From assembly GCF_009728735.1 (NCBI RefSeq), contig NZ_CP024636.1, positions 1,954,894-2,018,893 of the forward strand: a DNA stretch of 64,000 nt. Direction: 5' to 3'. The translations under genes were made by a program, and so were the position numbers. Positions 48,226 to 56,013 of this stretch are shown in pieces. The notes under the pieces were generated by a model that saw only the letters and a program-made list of their open reading frames with translations, ran no database searches and was not told the origin of the DNA. The number at the start of each line of letters is the position of its first letter. Position 1 is the first letter of the stretch. This stretch comes from Pantoea phytobeneficialis. Its GTDB lineage: Bacteria > Pseudomonadota > Gammaproteobacteria > Enterobacterales > Enterobacteriaceae.

Positions 48226-51194
48226 TTTTTGCAGACGCTCCCGCTGTCGATCCAGTATTGCGCATTCGCATTGCCCGTGGCGGAAAGCGTATTCAGTTTC
48301 AGGCTCAGTTGTTCCAGAGGCACGCGGCTGCCGTCGTCGAGACGCGCATCGCTCAGCACCAGACGTTCCGGTCCGGCGTTATCCGGGCCAGGTTGCACCG
48401 CCAGCTTGATGCGCAGCACGCTTTCCCCGGCGACTTTACGCGCCAGTTGTGGATCGATAATGCTCAGGCTGTAAAGGGGCGATGCGGGCCAGCGATCGTT
48501 CTCCAGTTGGCGGAAGCCAAGGCAGACGTTGCCGCGAATGCGGAAGCTGCTTTTGCGGTCCAGCGCAAAGCTGTGGCTGTCGAGATCGATCTCGCTGTAG
48601 CACAGGTTGTCATCGCTCAGCGCCTGCGTTTCATCCAGCACGCCGAGGTAGCGAATGGTGGAGTAAGGTTCAAAATCACCGGCGCGGAACCAGAAGCTGC
48701 TGAGACGCAGATCGAGCGCCAGCAGACACAGCATGGCACCGACGGCTGCGGTGGATTTCGGGTTATCAATGCGTCCCTGTTTGTTGAACGGATACCAGTC
48801 GCTGGTGTGATACCCCTCCAGCGAAAGAATGCGGCTGCCCGGTAACGGTTGCAGATGACGCACCAGCGCCTGGATGCCAGGGAAGCGTGACGGGCGACCG
48901 GTCAGCAGCAGCACGTCGCATTGATAGAGCGACACCACTTCGCACATGGCGCGCAACGCCGGGATGATCGCCATACGGTGTTGCAGGAACTCGCCATGCA
49001 ATTGCGCGAGGCTGACCACCAGCGGCACCTCCAGCAGATCGAAACGGCTGTCGCCGCCGAGGGTGCGCTGGATTTCACCGTTGATAAATGCCAGCACGGC
49101 ATTGCTGGGCTTTTGTGGTACCAGTTCGCCAAACAGCGCGTTGATCTCGCTGTAGCTGTCGAGCGGGTCCCAGTTTTCATAACGTTCCAGCACCGCCTGC
49201 GCCAGCGGGATAAACAGCTGCAACGTCACCTGCTGGCGCAGAGTGGCTTGTCCGTCCATGCGGCTGTCATGGCCGAACAATTTATTCATCAGCGGTTCCG
49301 GCAAGGTCAGACCGGCTTTCTGCAAGCTTTGCTGCAACGCAGGCAGGACCCATAGCTGAATCACATCCAGCAGAATGTCGTCCCCGGCCACCTTGAAGCC
49401 TTCGCGGAACAACAGGCGTGGGGTGATTTTGACGTTATTACCCTGGCCGTCGTCGAGGCGATATTGGGTAATCGCGAGGTCGGTGGTGCCGCCGCCAATA
49501 TCGATGGAGGCGATGCGCAGGCTCTTACCCGGCAGTTCATCAGCGTCACGCGGGCGATCCGGGCGGGCCATGCTGGTGAAGAAATCCTCTGCGCGACCGG
49601 CAAAGTTGACCTGCGTTTCGTTGAACAACCACACCATCTGGCCGCAGGTGGCTTCGTCCCACTCCATCTGCACATCCGGCACCGGGCGCAGGCTTTTCGC
49701 CAGAGTCGCGGCGGAAAACGCGTCTTCGGCCGGATGCCAGCCTTCCGCTTTCCACACCAGCGCGATGGCTTCCTGCATACGACGACGGAAAATTTCCCGT
49801 TCCGGTTTTGGCATGGCCGAGGGCAGCGTAAGGATCACATGACGCAGTTGACGCGGGGCCTGGCTTTGCGGCATGCGCTGACGTTGAGCGACGCTGTTCA
49901 TCTGCATCATCGCCTGTGCCAGCAGTTCGCACAGCATAAAGGTCATTAGCGAACTGCGGCTGTAGCTGGCGGAGAACACCGGCAGGCGCTCATCCTCAGC
50001 CAGCGCGTGCAGCGGCTGGCCTTCATCATTCAGCAGCAGGGTAAAGGGCAAGGCGGTCGCCTGGGTTTCATCACCGCTGCCGTTGGCATTGAAACGCCAG
50101 CCGGGCTGATAACGGGCTTCATCCCACAGATAACGACGCGGGCTGGAAAGGCCGGTGCTGCCTTCGGTACCAGCACGCAACAGCGCCAGACGGCTGGCCT
50201 CGCGGCCCACACGCGTCAGCGACGGCCACATAAAGGCATTTTCGCGACCACTCTCCAGCGAGAAATTGGCCTTGCCGAAGCGGGGTTCGGCAAACTCCAG
50301 GCGGCTGTCGAACAATTCGTTATACACCTGATGCGGTTCAGACAGGTCACGCAGTTGCAGCTCATAAGTCTGGCGCAGGCCGTTGCTCTCCTCGGCGTGA
50401 TCTTCCACCAGGATGCCGCAGGTGTGTGAGTTGCCAACATCGAGAATGATATCGACATTCACCGCCGGAGATTGCAGCGACGCGGCCTGAATGGCGATCT
50501 CCGCCAGATCAAGCTGTTCGCCCAGCAACTCCAGCACATTGAGGTAATGCGCCTGGTACTCAAACTCGCGCAGCGCCTGCACCAACTCTTGCTCGCGGCG
50601 TGATTCCAGTGCGGTAACCTGCTGGCTGAAGGTTTCACGCAGCCAGCCATCAACCCAGGTCAGGTCAAGAAATTCACCCAGTTCATAATTATGCCAGGCG
50701 AGGGCAAAGCTGACGCCGTTTTGCGCATCGGCCTGGCTCAGGCCAAGCTGCTCGCCACCGTCGTTCTCCGCCACCAGGCGGGTATCGAAGGCGAGGGTGA
50801 TACGGTGGGTATTGCCCGCCGCATCGGGTTGGGACAGGGGAGCCAGACGCAGACGCGCCCAGTTTTCCGGTCCACCAATAAAGCGACGACCACTGGTGCA
50901 ACGCAACACCGGCAGCGGTAACCATTGATTCGCCAGCAACGTCAGGGAGTCGGCCAGCGCGATATCCGATTCCGGGCGCACCACTTCCGGTGCGCTGCCA
51001 TCTTCGGGGTAGAGCAGAAACTTGCCGCTGTTGCCGTCAATGTTAAGGCGCAGCAGCGGGCCGTTTGCCGTCTGGCGTACAAACTGACGGCGCGCCTGTA
51101 ATGAAGGCAGACGCAGGCCGAAGTCGAGAAATTGCACACCGCTATCTTCAATCAGCGTGATTCTTTGTTTGTCATCGATGAGGGGCGCTAACAT
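48222..51194 (-). CDS. srfB: SrfB-family protein, actin/Hsp70-like ATPase fold
   Basis: Protein of 990 residues, the typical SrfB length. It has both phosphate motifs of the actin/Hsp70/sugar-kinase superfamily: IILDVGNSHTCGILVE (249-264) and SIDIGGGTTDLAITQY (563-578). A long N-terminal region of about 245 residues precedes the ATPase core. Sits between srfA (2-bp gap) and srfC (4-bp overlap), so the three products are probably made together and may form one complex. Biochemical role unknown. Confidence 0.88.
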   Translation of the reverse strand: MLAPLIDDKQRITLIEDSGVQFLDFGLRLPSLQARRQFVRQTANGPLLRLNIDGNSGKFLLYPEDGSAPEVVRPESDIALADSLTLLANQWLPLPVLRCTSGRRFIGGPENWARLRLAPLSQPDAAGNTHRITLAFDTRLVAENDGGEQLGLSQADAQNGVSFALAWHNYELGEFLDLTWVDGWLRETFSQQVTALESRREQELVQALREFEYQAHYLNVLELLGEQLDLAEIAIQAASLQSPAVNVDIILDVGNSHTCGILVEDHAEESNGLRQTYELQLRDLSEPHQVYNELFDSRLEFAEPRFGKANFSLESGRENAFMWPSLTRVGREASRLALLRAGTEGSTGLSSPRRYLWDEARYQPGWRFNANGSGDETQATALPFTLLLNDEGQPLHALAEDERLPVFSASYSRSSLMTFMLCELLAQAMMQMNSVAQRQRMPQSQAPRQLRHVILTLPSAMPKPEREIFRRRMQEAIALVWKAEGWHPAEDAFSAATLAKSLRPVPDVQMEWDEATCGQMVWLFNETQVNFAGRAEDFFTSMARPDRPRDADELPGKSLRIASIDIGGGTTDLAITQYRLDDGQGNNVKITPRLLFREGFKVAGDDILLDVIQLWVLPALQQSLQKAGLTLPEPLMNKLFGHDSRMDGQATLRQQVTLQLFIPLAQAVLERYENWDPLDSYSEINALFGELVPQKPSNAVLAFINGEIQRTLGGDSRFDLLEVPLVVSLAQLHGEFLQHRMAIIPALRAMCEVVSLYQCDVLLLTGRPSRFPGIQALVRHLQPLPGSRILSLEGYHTSDWYPFNKQGRIDNPKSTAAVGAMLCLLALDLRLSSFWFRAGDFEPYSTIRYLGVLDETQALSDDNLCYSEIDLDSHSFALDRKSSFRIRGNVCLGFRQLENDRWPASPLYSLSIIDPQLARKVAGESVLRIKLAVQPGPDNAGPERLVLSDARLDDGSRVPLEQLSLKLNTLSATGNANAQYWIDSGSVCKK

Positions 51195-51196
51195 GG

Positions 51197-52513
51197 TTAC
51201 TTACTCTCACGCTTAATCGTCAACGGGAAAACCTGATCCGCGCCATATTGCGCGTCACAGCTGGCGATACCATCGCCTTGTTTACACACCAGTTCCGGCA
51301 TGCGGTAGCGTGATTTATCGCTACAGCTGGCGGTGTAGCGGCTGCGAACCACCATGGTGCCGGCGCTGGTCATGGCGGCGGTGACATCGGCCTTGCAGCG
51401 AATGCCATCGCCCTGGGTAATCAGCGCTGTGCCTTTGCCGTTTTTAATCTGATAACGCAGACTCGGCGGTTTACCGGTTGGCAGGTTGGTCTGACGCAGG
51501 GTGACGCGCCAGCGACCATCCAGGAAACGTACCGAACCGACGCGCACGTCTTCGGCGGTGATCACCAGATCATCGGCTTTGGCTGGCGCGGTAGGCACCG
51601 GCGCAGCAACCTCAACCACCGCAGGCGCGACGGGCGCTGCGGGCGGCGGCGCGGTCACGGTGGCGCTGGCCTGCGGCAGGGTGGTAGCCAGTTTTTCCGC
51701 CTGCGCAAACACCGGCGGTGGCGCGATCGGCTGGCTGACAACCGGAGCGGGCGCAGCGGCCGCCACGGGGGCCGCGGCTTGCGGGGTGCTGTGCAACCAC
51801 CAGGCGGTTCCTGCGGCGGCAGCCAGCGCTACCGGGAGCAGCAGCAACCACGGGCGCAGGGATTTGCTGGCGGCAGGGGGCTGGACGGCGGCGATTACCG
51901 GTTCGGGTTCGCTCTCTTCCGGCTCAGGCTCAATGATCGGCTCCTCCGGTTCGACTTCCGGTTCGGCCAGCACAATCGGTGTGTCCACCACCGGCGGCGG
52001 TTCCGGCAACAGCGACGGCAGTTGCTCGTCAAGGCTGTCACGCAGACAGGCCAGTGCGTCATCACGCGAGCGGGCCTGCGGATCGACAAAGCCCCAGAAG
52101 GTAATCACCGGTTTGCCATCCACCAGATAGACGTATTGCTGATCGGGGAATTGCAGGGTTTTACTCAGCAGCGCACCAAACAACCGCATCGCCGGGTTTT
52201 CTGCCTCACGCGCGCGCAGGCTCAGCGCCTGCAAATCCTGTTGATTGAGGGTGAGTTGTTCCAGCGCCTGACGACGTTCGTGATCGCTGGCCGCCAGCCA
52301 TGAACGGACTTTGCCGCTAAAGGGGGCGTACCAGTCGAGGCGATCACCGCGTTCATTGGGTTGTGGGATGGCGAGACAGTTCGCCAGCGTGGTTTGGCGG
52401 CGTAGCCGCAAGGTTTCGCGAATTTGCAGAGCAGAAGCCCAGACGGGCTGGCCGTTCTCACCCAGTGCCAGAACCGCGTCAAGATTGCCGCTGCGCAGAA
52501 AAGTTTTTGCCAC
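51197..52513 (-). CDS. srfA: SrfA-family membrane protein
   Basis: Protein of 438 residues, first gene of srfABC. The cytoplasmic N-terminal domain (about 1-165; DRLDWYAPFSGKVRSWLAAS) is followed by a Pro/Glu-rich linker (170-205), a single membrane helix PWLLLLPVALAAAAGTAWWL (221-240), an Ala/Pro-rich linker and a C-terminal domain with Cys residues. Starts with GTG at 52513, with AAGGG 7 bp upstream. The topology suggests it anchors the SrfB/SrfC pair at the inner membrane. Confidence 0.85.
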   Translation of the reverse strand: MAKTFLRSGNLDAVLALGENGQPVWASALQIRETLRLRRQTTLANCLAIPQPNERGDRLDWYAPFSGKVRSWLAASDHERRQALEQLTLNQQDLQALSLRAREAENPAMRLFGALLSKTLQFPDQQYVYLVDGKPVITFWGFVDPQARSRDDALACLRDSLDEQLPSLLPEPPPVVDTPIVLAEPEVEPEEPIIEPEPEESEPEPVIAAVQPPAASKSLRPWLLLLPVALAAAAGTAWWLHSTPQAAAPVAAAAPAPVVSQPIAPPPVFAQAEKLATTLPQASATVTAPPPAAPVAPAVVEVAAPVPTAPAKADDLVITAEDVRVGSVRFLDGRWRVTLRQTNLPTGKPPSLRYQIKNGKGTALITQGDGIRCKADVTAAMTSAGTMVVRSRYTASCSDKSRYRMPELVCKQGDGIASCDAQYGADQVFPLTIKRESK

Positions 52514-52654
52514 TCGTTGGCCCTTATCGGTGAATGTCTGAGGCAGAAAAAATCGATTTTGGTGATCTTAAGCCAAATAAGGGCAAATCAAACGGCGGAA
52601 ATAAGGGGGAAAACAGGGCGGTTTTCCCCGGCTGGAGGATGAGTTGTAGAAAAT

Positions 52655-53833
52655 TTAACCGCGTGCGCGCGGCATCAGCACCAGATGCGTCAGCATCCCG
52701 CCGACCAGTCCCCAGAAGGCAGCGCCGATACCCAGCAGCGACACGCCGCTGGCGGTAATCAGAAACGCCACCACCGCGCTATCACGCAGTTGCGGTTCCG
52801 CCAGCGCGCGATGCAGGCTACCGGACAGCGTCGCCAGCAGCGCCAGACCGGCCAGCGTGGCAATCAACACCTGCGGCAGCGCGCTGAACAGCACCGCAAT
52901 CAGCGCGCCGGTTAGCCCGGTGAGCAGATAGAAGAAACCGGCCAGCGCTGAGGCCATCCAGCGTTGTTTGGGATCGGGATCGACCTCTTCACCCATACAG
53001 ATGGCGGCGGTGATGGCGGCAATACAGACGGAAAAGCCACCAAAGGGCGACAGCACCAGTGCCAGCAGCCCGGTCCAACTGGTCAGTGCCGAAATCGGCG
53101 GCTGATAACCGTGCGCCTGCAAGGTGGCGATGCCGGGGGCATTTTGCGACGCCATCGTCACCAGAAAATAGGGCAGGCCGACGCCAATCAGGGCGGTCAG
53201 CGAGAAGTGGGGGGTAATCCACTGCGGCACGCTGAGGCTCAGTGACTGCGGCGGGAAATGAATGCTGTGTTGCCCAAGCGCCACCAGCACCCCGGTGACC
53301 AACGCGAGGATAATCGCATAACGCGGTAACCAGCGACGACTCAGCAACCACACCAGGCACATGCTGCCGCACAGCGCAAAATTACCCTGTAAACCGGTAA
53401 AGGTATTCAGGCCGAAGCGCAGCAGGATCCCCGCCAGCATCGCGGCGGCCAGCGACTGCGGAATATGGTTCATCAGGCGCGCAAACAGGCCAGTGACGCC
53501 ACTCAGCACAATCAAGGCGTTGGTAAAGACAAACACGCCAATCACTTCATTAAGGGTCAGGCCGTGCAGACTGGTCGCCAGCAGCGCTGCGCCGGGTGTC
53601 GACCAGGCGGCCAGAATAGGCATTCTGGTCCACAGCGATAACCCGAGCGAGGCAACGCCCATGCCAATACCCAGCATTGAGAGCCAGCCGCCAATTTGTG
53701 CCGGAGAGGCACCGGCAGCCTGCGCCGCCTGAAAAATAATCGCAGCTGAACTGCTGTAACCCACCAGCACGGCAATAAACCCTGAAATCAGTATGGGGAG
53801 TGAAAAGGTGCTGCGCGGGGCGGTGGTGATCAT
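52655..53833 (-). CDS. ydcO: BenE-family transporter YdcO
   Basis: Inner-membrane protein of 392 residues of the benzoate/H+ symporter (BenE) family, with about 12 hydrophobic segments and characteristic short GGFSVCIAAITAAICMG (about 271-287). E. coli YdcO is the orthologue by sequence and by its divergent neighbour sutR. Transport substrate in E. coli is not firmly known. The start has no clear Shine-Dalgarno. Confidence 0.9.
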   Translation of the reverse strand: MITTAPRSTFSLPILISGFIAVLVGYSSSAAIIFQAAQAAGASPAQIGGWLSMLGIGMGVASLGLSLWTRMPILAAWSTPGAALLATSLHGLTLNEVIGVFVFTNALIVLSGVTGLFARLMNHIPQSLAAAMLAGILLRFGLNTFTGLQGNFALCGSMCLVWLLSRRWLPRYAIILALVTGVLVALGQHSIHFPPQSLSLSVPQWITPHFSLTALIGVGLPYFLVTMASQNAPGIATLQAHGYQPPISALTSWTGLLALVLSPFGGFSVCIAAITAAICMGEEVDPDPKQRWMASALAGFFYLLTGLTGALIAVLFSALPQVLIATLAGLALLATLSGSLHRALAEPQLRDSAVVAFLITASGVSLLGIGAAFWGLVGGMLTHLVLMPRARG

Positions 53834-53848
53834 AGCAGGTGTTCCGGT

Positions 53849-53893
53849 TGTGCGTTATAGCGCACATTGTGGCATGGGACGCTATAGCGCACA
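53849..53893. promoter_or_regulatory. Operator candidates between ydcO and sutR
   Basis: TATAGCGCACA occurs twice in the same orientation (53856-53866 and 53883-53893, 27 bp apart). The first lies in an 18-bp near-palindrome, TGTGCG-TTATAG-CGCACA (53849-53866); the second contains the perfect CGCTATAGCG (53880-53889). They fill the short divergent gap, so they are good candidates for SutR binding. Confidence 0.6.
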
Positions 53894-53929
53894 AGTGATA
53901 CACTGCGCGCGAGCTTGTCTGGAGATCCT

Positions 53930-54475
53930 ATGGAAAATCTGCATCAACATCTGAGCCTGGCGTTGAAACAGTTGCGCCAGGCCAATGGCTGGAGTCTGAC
54001 GCTGGCGGCGGAACGCACCGGCGTCAGCAAGGCGATGCTTGGCCAAATCGAACGCGGCGAGTCCAGCCCGACCGTGGCGACCCTGTGGAAAATTGCCACT
54101 GGCTTCAACGTGCCGTTTTCGTTCTTTATTCAGGGGAGCGAGCAGCCACCCGGCGCCGCTGCCACCTTTAGCCAGAGCAATGCGCAAATGCTGGCAAAAT
54201 CGCTGCTGCCCTATGACGCGCAGCTGCGATTTGACCTGCTGGAAGTGACGCTGGCCCCCGGCGCGCAAAGTGATTCTTCACCGCACGAAACAGGGGTGAT
54301 TGAGCAGGTGGTGGTGCTGGAGGGCGAGTTGTTACTGGGCGTTGAGGGCACCTGGCGTCGTCTGCAACCCGGACAAGCCAGCCAGTTTGCCGGTGATAAA
54401 CCGCACAGCTACCGTAATCCTCTTAGCACGCCGCTGCGTTTTCATAGCCTGATCCACTATCCGCATCGGGCGTAA
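53930..54475 (+). CDS. sutR: XRE-cupin regulator SutR (YdcN)
   Basis: Regulator of 181 residues with an N-terminal helix-turn-helix (WSLTLAAERTGVSKAMLGQI, about 21-40; then ERGESSPTVATLWKIATGF) and a C-terminal cupin domain (about 85-175; HETGVIEQVVVLEGELLLGV). It matches E. coli YdcN, described as SutR, a regulator of sulfur-use genes. The start MENLHQHL matches the E. coli start and has GGAGA upstream; five extra codons are open before it. Divergent from ydcO. Confidence 0.92.
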   Translation: MENLHQHLSLALKQLRQANGWSLTLAAERTGVSKAMLGQIERGESSPTVATLWKIATGFNVPFSFFIQGSEQPPGAAATFSQSNAQMLAKSLLPYDAQLRFDLLEVTLAPGAQSDSSPHETGVIEQVVVLEGELLLGVEGTWRRLQPGQASQFAGDKPHSYRNPLSTPLRFHSLIHYPHRA

Positions 54476-54488
54476 GGCTTACAAATTG

Positions 54489-54522
54489 ATACGAAGGTAA
54501 ACTACACAGTTTGCCTTCGTAT
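54489..54522. promoter_or_regulatory. MarR-type operator overlapping the promoter of the downstream regulator
   Basis: 34-bp inverted repeat: 15-base arms ATACGAAGGTAAACT and AGTTTGCCTTCGTAT around ACAC, with a single mismatch. A plausible promoter overlaps it: -35 TACACA (54503-54508), 17-bp spacer, -10 TATACT (54526-54531), 29 bp before the marR-type ATG. This geometry fits autorepression by the MarR protein. Confidence 0.8.
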
Positions 54523-54559
54523 TTATATACTCGCTTTTCATTGTAAGGGAGACGTCGCT

Positions 54560-54982
54560 ATGAGCGATCTGAACAGCGCCGCCGCGTTGCTGCGTAGCGT
54601 CAACGGCAAACTGGGACGCCGTTTGCGCGAATCGGCCCCGCCGGGTGACCTCACCTGGTCGCAAGTTGCAGTACTCGGTTATCTGGTGCGTGATGGTGCC
54701 ATGACGATAACCGAACTGGCGGCGGCAGAAGGGGTGCGAACCCAGTCGATGGGCGCAACCGTTGCCAGCCTGGTCACGGCCGGGATGGTGCTGGGCGAAG
54801 CTGACCCGCACGATGGTCGCAAAACGCGCTACCATCCTACGAAAGCCTGCCGCGCGCTGGTGGCGGCCAATCGTGCCCAGCGTGATGACTGGCTGGTACG
54901 CAGCATGGCGACGCTCAACCCGCAGGAACAGCAGACGCTGCTGGCGGCCATTCCCTTACTGCAACGACTTGCCGACCAATAA
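54560..54982 (+). CDS. MarR-family transcriptional regulator
   Basis: Winged-helix regulator of 140 residues. Recognition region MTITELAAAEGVRTQSMGATVASL (about 48-71) and the wing DPHDGRKTRYHPTKA (about 81-95) with the conserved D-x-R motif. Probably binds the 34-bp inverted repeat at its own promoter. The isochorismatase-like gene begins 17 bp downstream on the same strand, so the pair forms an operon whose ligand may be an aromatic compound. Confidence 0.9.
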   Translation: MSDLNSAAALLRSVNGKLGRRLRESAPPGDLTWSQVAVLGYLVRDGAMTITELAAAEGVRTQSMGATVASLVTAGMVLGEADPHDGRKTRYHPTKACRALVAANRAQRDDWLVRSMATLNPQEQQTLLAAIPLLQRLADQ

Positions 54983-54999
54983 TCCTGAGAGGACCCGAG

Positions 55000-55551
55000 A
55001 TGGCTGTAACAACTTTAGATGCAAAAACCGCCCTGATTGTGATTGACCTGCAACACGGGATCGTGGCGCTGCCTGTGGTGCACGACCCGAAAGTGGTGAT
55101 TGAGCGTTGTCAGCGTCTTACTGATGCCTTCCGTGCGCACGATCTGCCGGTGGTGCTGGTGAATGTGGCGGGTGGTGCGCCAGGCCGTAACGAGCAGGCG
55201 CGTCATAGCGGTGAACTGCCGGCTGACTGGGCGGTACTGGTGCCGGAAATGACGCCACAACCGGGCGACATTAGCGTGACCAAGAAAACCTGGGGTGCCT
55301 TCCACAACACCGGTCTGCATGAGCAGCTGCAACAACGCGGTGTCACTCAGGTGGTGGTGTGCGGTATCGCGACCAGCATCGGTGTGGAGTCTACCGCGCG
55401 TCAGGCGTATGAACTCGGTTACAACGTCACGCTGGCGACAGACGCCATGACCTGCCTGAATGCGGATACCCATCAGAACAGCGTGGAGCGTATTTTCCCG
55501 CGCCTGGGCGAAACCGGTTCAACCGAGGATGTGTTGGCGCTGTTGGGTTAA
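55000..55551 (+). CDS. Isochorismatase-family hydrolase, nucleophile Cys replaced by Gly
   Basis: Protein of 183 residues. The catalytic Asp is in LIVIDLQ (Asp16) and the Lys in SVTKKTWGAF (about 92-101). The loop normally carrying the nucleophilic Cys reads CGIATSIGVESTAR, with Gly at the Cys position and an unrelated Cys earlier. True isochorismatases such as PhzD also lack that Cys, so this may cleave a vinyl-ether-like bond or be inactive as an amidase. Operonic with the marR-type gene. Substrate unknown. Confidence 0.85.
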   Translation: MAVTTLDAKTALIVIDLQHGIVALPVVHDPKVVIERCQRLTDAFRAHDLPVVLVNVAGGAPGRNEQARHSGELPADWAVLVPEMTPQPGDISVTKKTWGAFHNTGLHEQLQQRGVTQVVVCGIATSIGVESTARQAYELGYNVTLATDAMTCLNADTHQNSVERIFPRLGETGSTEDVLALLG

Positions 55552-55559
55552 TAAACATT

Positions 55560-55650
55560 GCGCGATGAATCGCGCCGCTACGATTTACCACCCCCGCTCG
55601 TAGCGGCGCAATTTACCACACACGCTTGTAGCGGCGCGATTTATCGCGCT
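55560..55650. repeat. Cluster of three REP-like palindromes (copies 9a-c)
   Basis: An inverted unit (55560-55581, ending GCCGCTAC), a decayed direct unit (55600-55620, GTAGCGGCGCAATTTACC) and a well-kept direct unit (55628-55650). The last overlaps the end of the vapC remnant. This is the only place in the window with three units together. Confidence 0.75.
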
Positions 55651-55964
55651 AATCCCACGGATTCAACAGCATCAACCCCTCCCGGTAAAATCTCGCACAT
55701 TACGCGTTACCAGAACCATGTCATGATGAATCGCCGTAGCGGCAATTAACGCATCCGTCGCCGGGCGCACAGGCGGCAGACAGCGCTGTCAATATCCAAC
55801 GTCCTCCAGGCAAATTCAATCAGCACCCGTTCTTGATACCAGCGCTGCAAACGGTGGGCCTGCGTCGGATCTTTACGCGCAAATTTAAGGATACCTTTTT
55901 CAATTTCTATCAACGTGAGGGCGGAGATACACATATCCTCCGCATTGAGGCTATATCTAAGCAT
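55649..55964 (-). pseudogene. VapC-like PIN-domain toxin remnant
   Basis: Minus-strand remnant of a type II toxin: NAEDMCISALTLIEIEKGIL, RWYQERVLIEFAW and LDIDSAV; then, in a second frame, LPPVRPATDALIAATAIHHD and VLVTRNVRDFTGRG; and in a third, LMLLNPWD before TAG (55649-55651). That is the VapC order with two frameshifts and loss of the first 25 or so residues, including the first catalytic Asp (LLDTNV). No vapB antitoxin is present. The TonB-receptor terminator abuts its truncated 5' end. Confidence 0.8.
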
Positions 55965-55968
55965 AAAA

Positions 55969-56003
55969 AAAGCCCTGCCAAACATCATGTCTGACAGGGC
56001 TTT
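55969..56003 (-). terminator. Bidirectional terminator downstream of yncD
   Basis: 9-bp stem AAAGCCCTG / CAGGGCTTT around a 17-nt loop. On the minus strand the stem runs into TTTTTTT, 10 bp past the TonB-receptor stop. On the plus strand GTTTTTTT follows as well. Confidence 0.88.
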
Positions 56004-56013
56004 GTTTTTTTAA

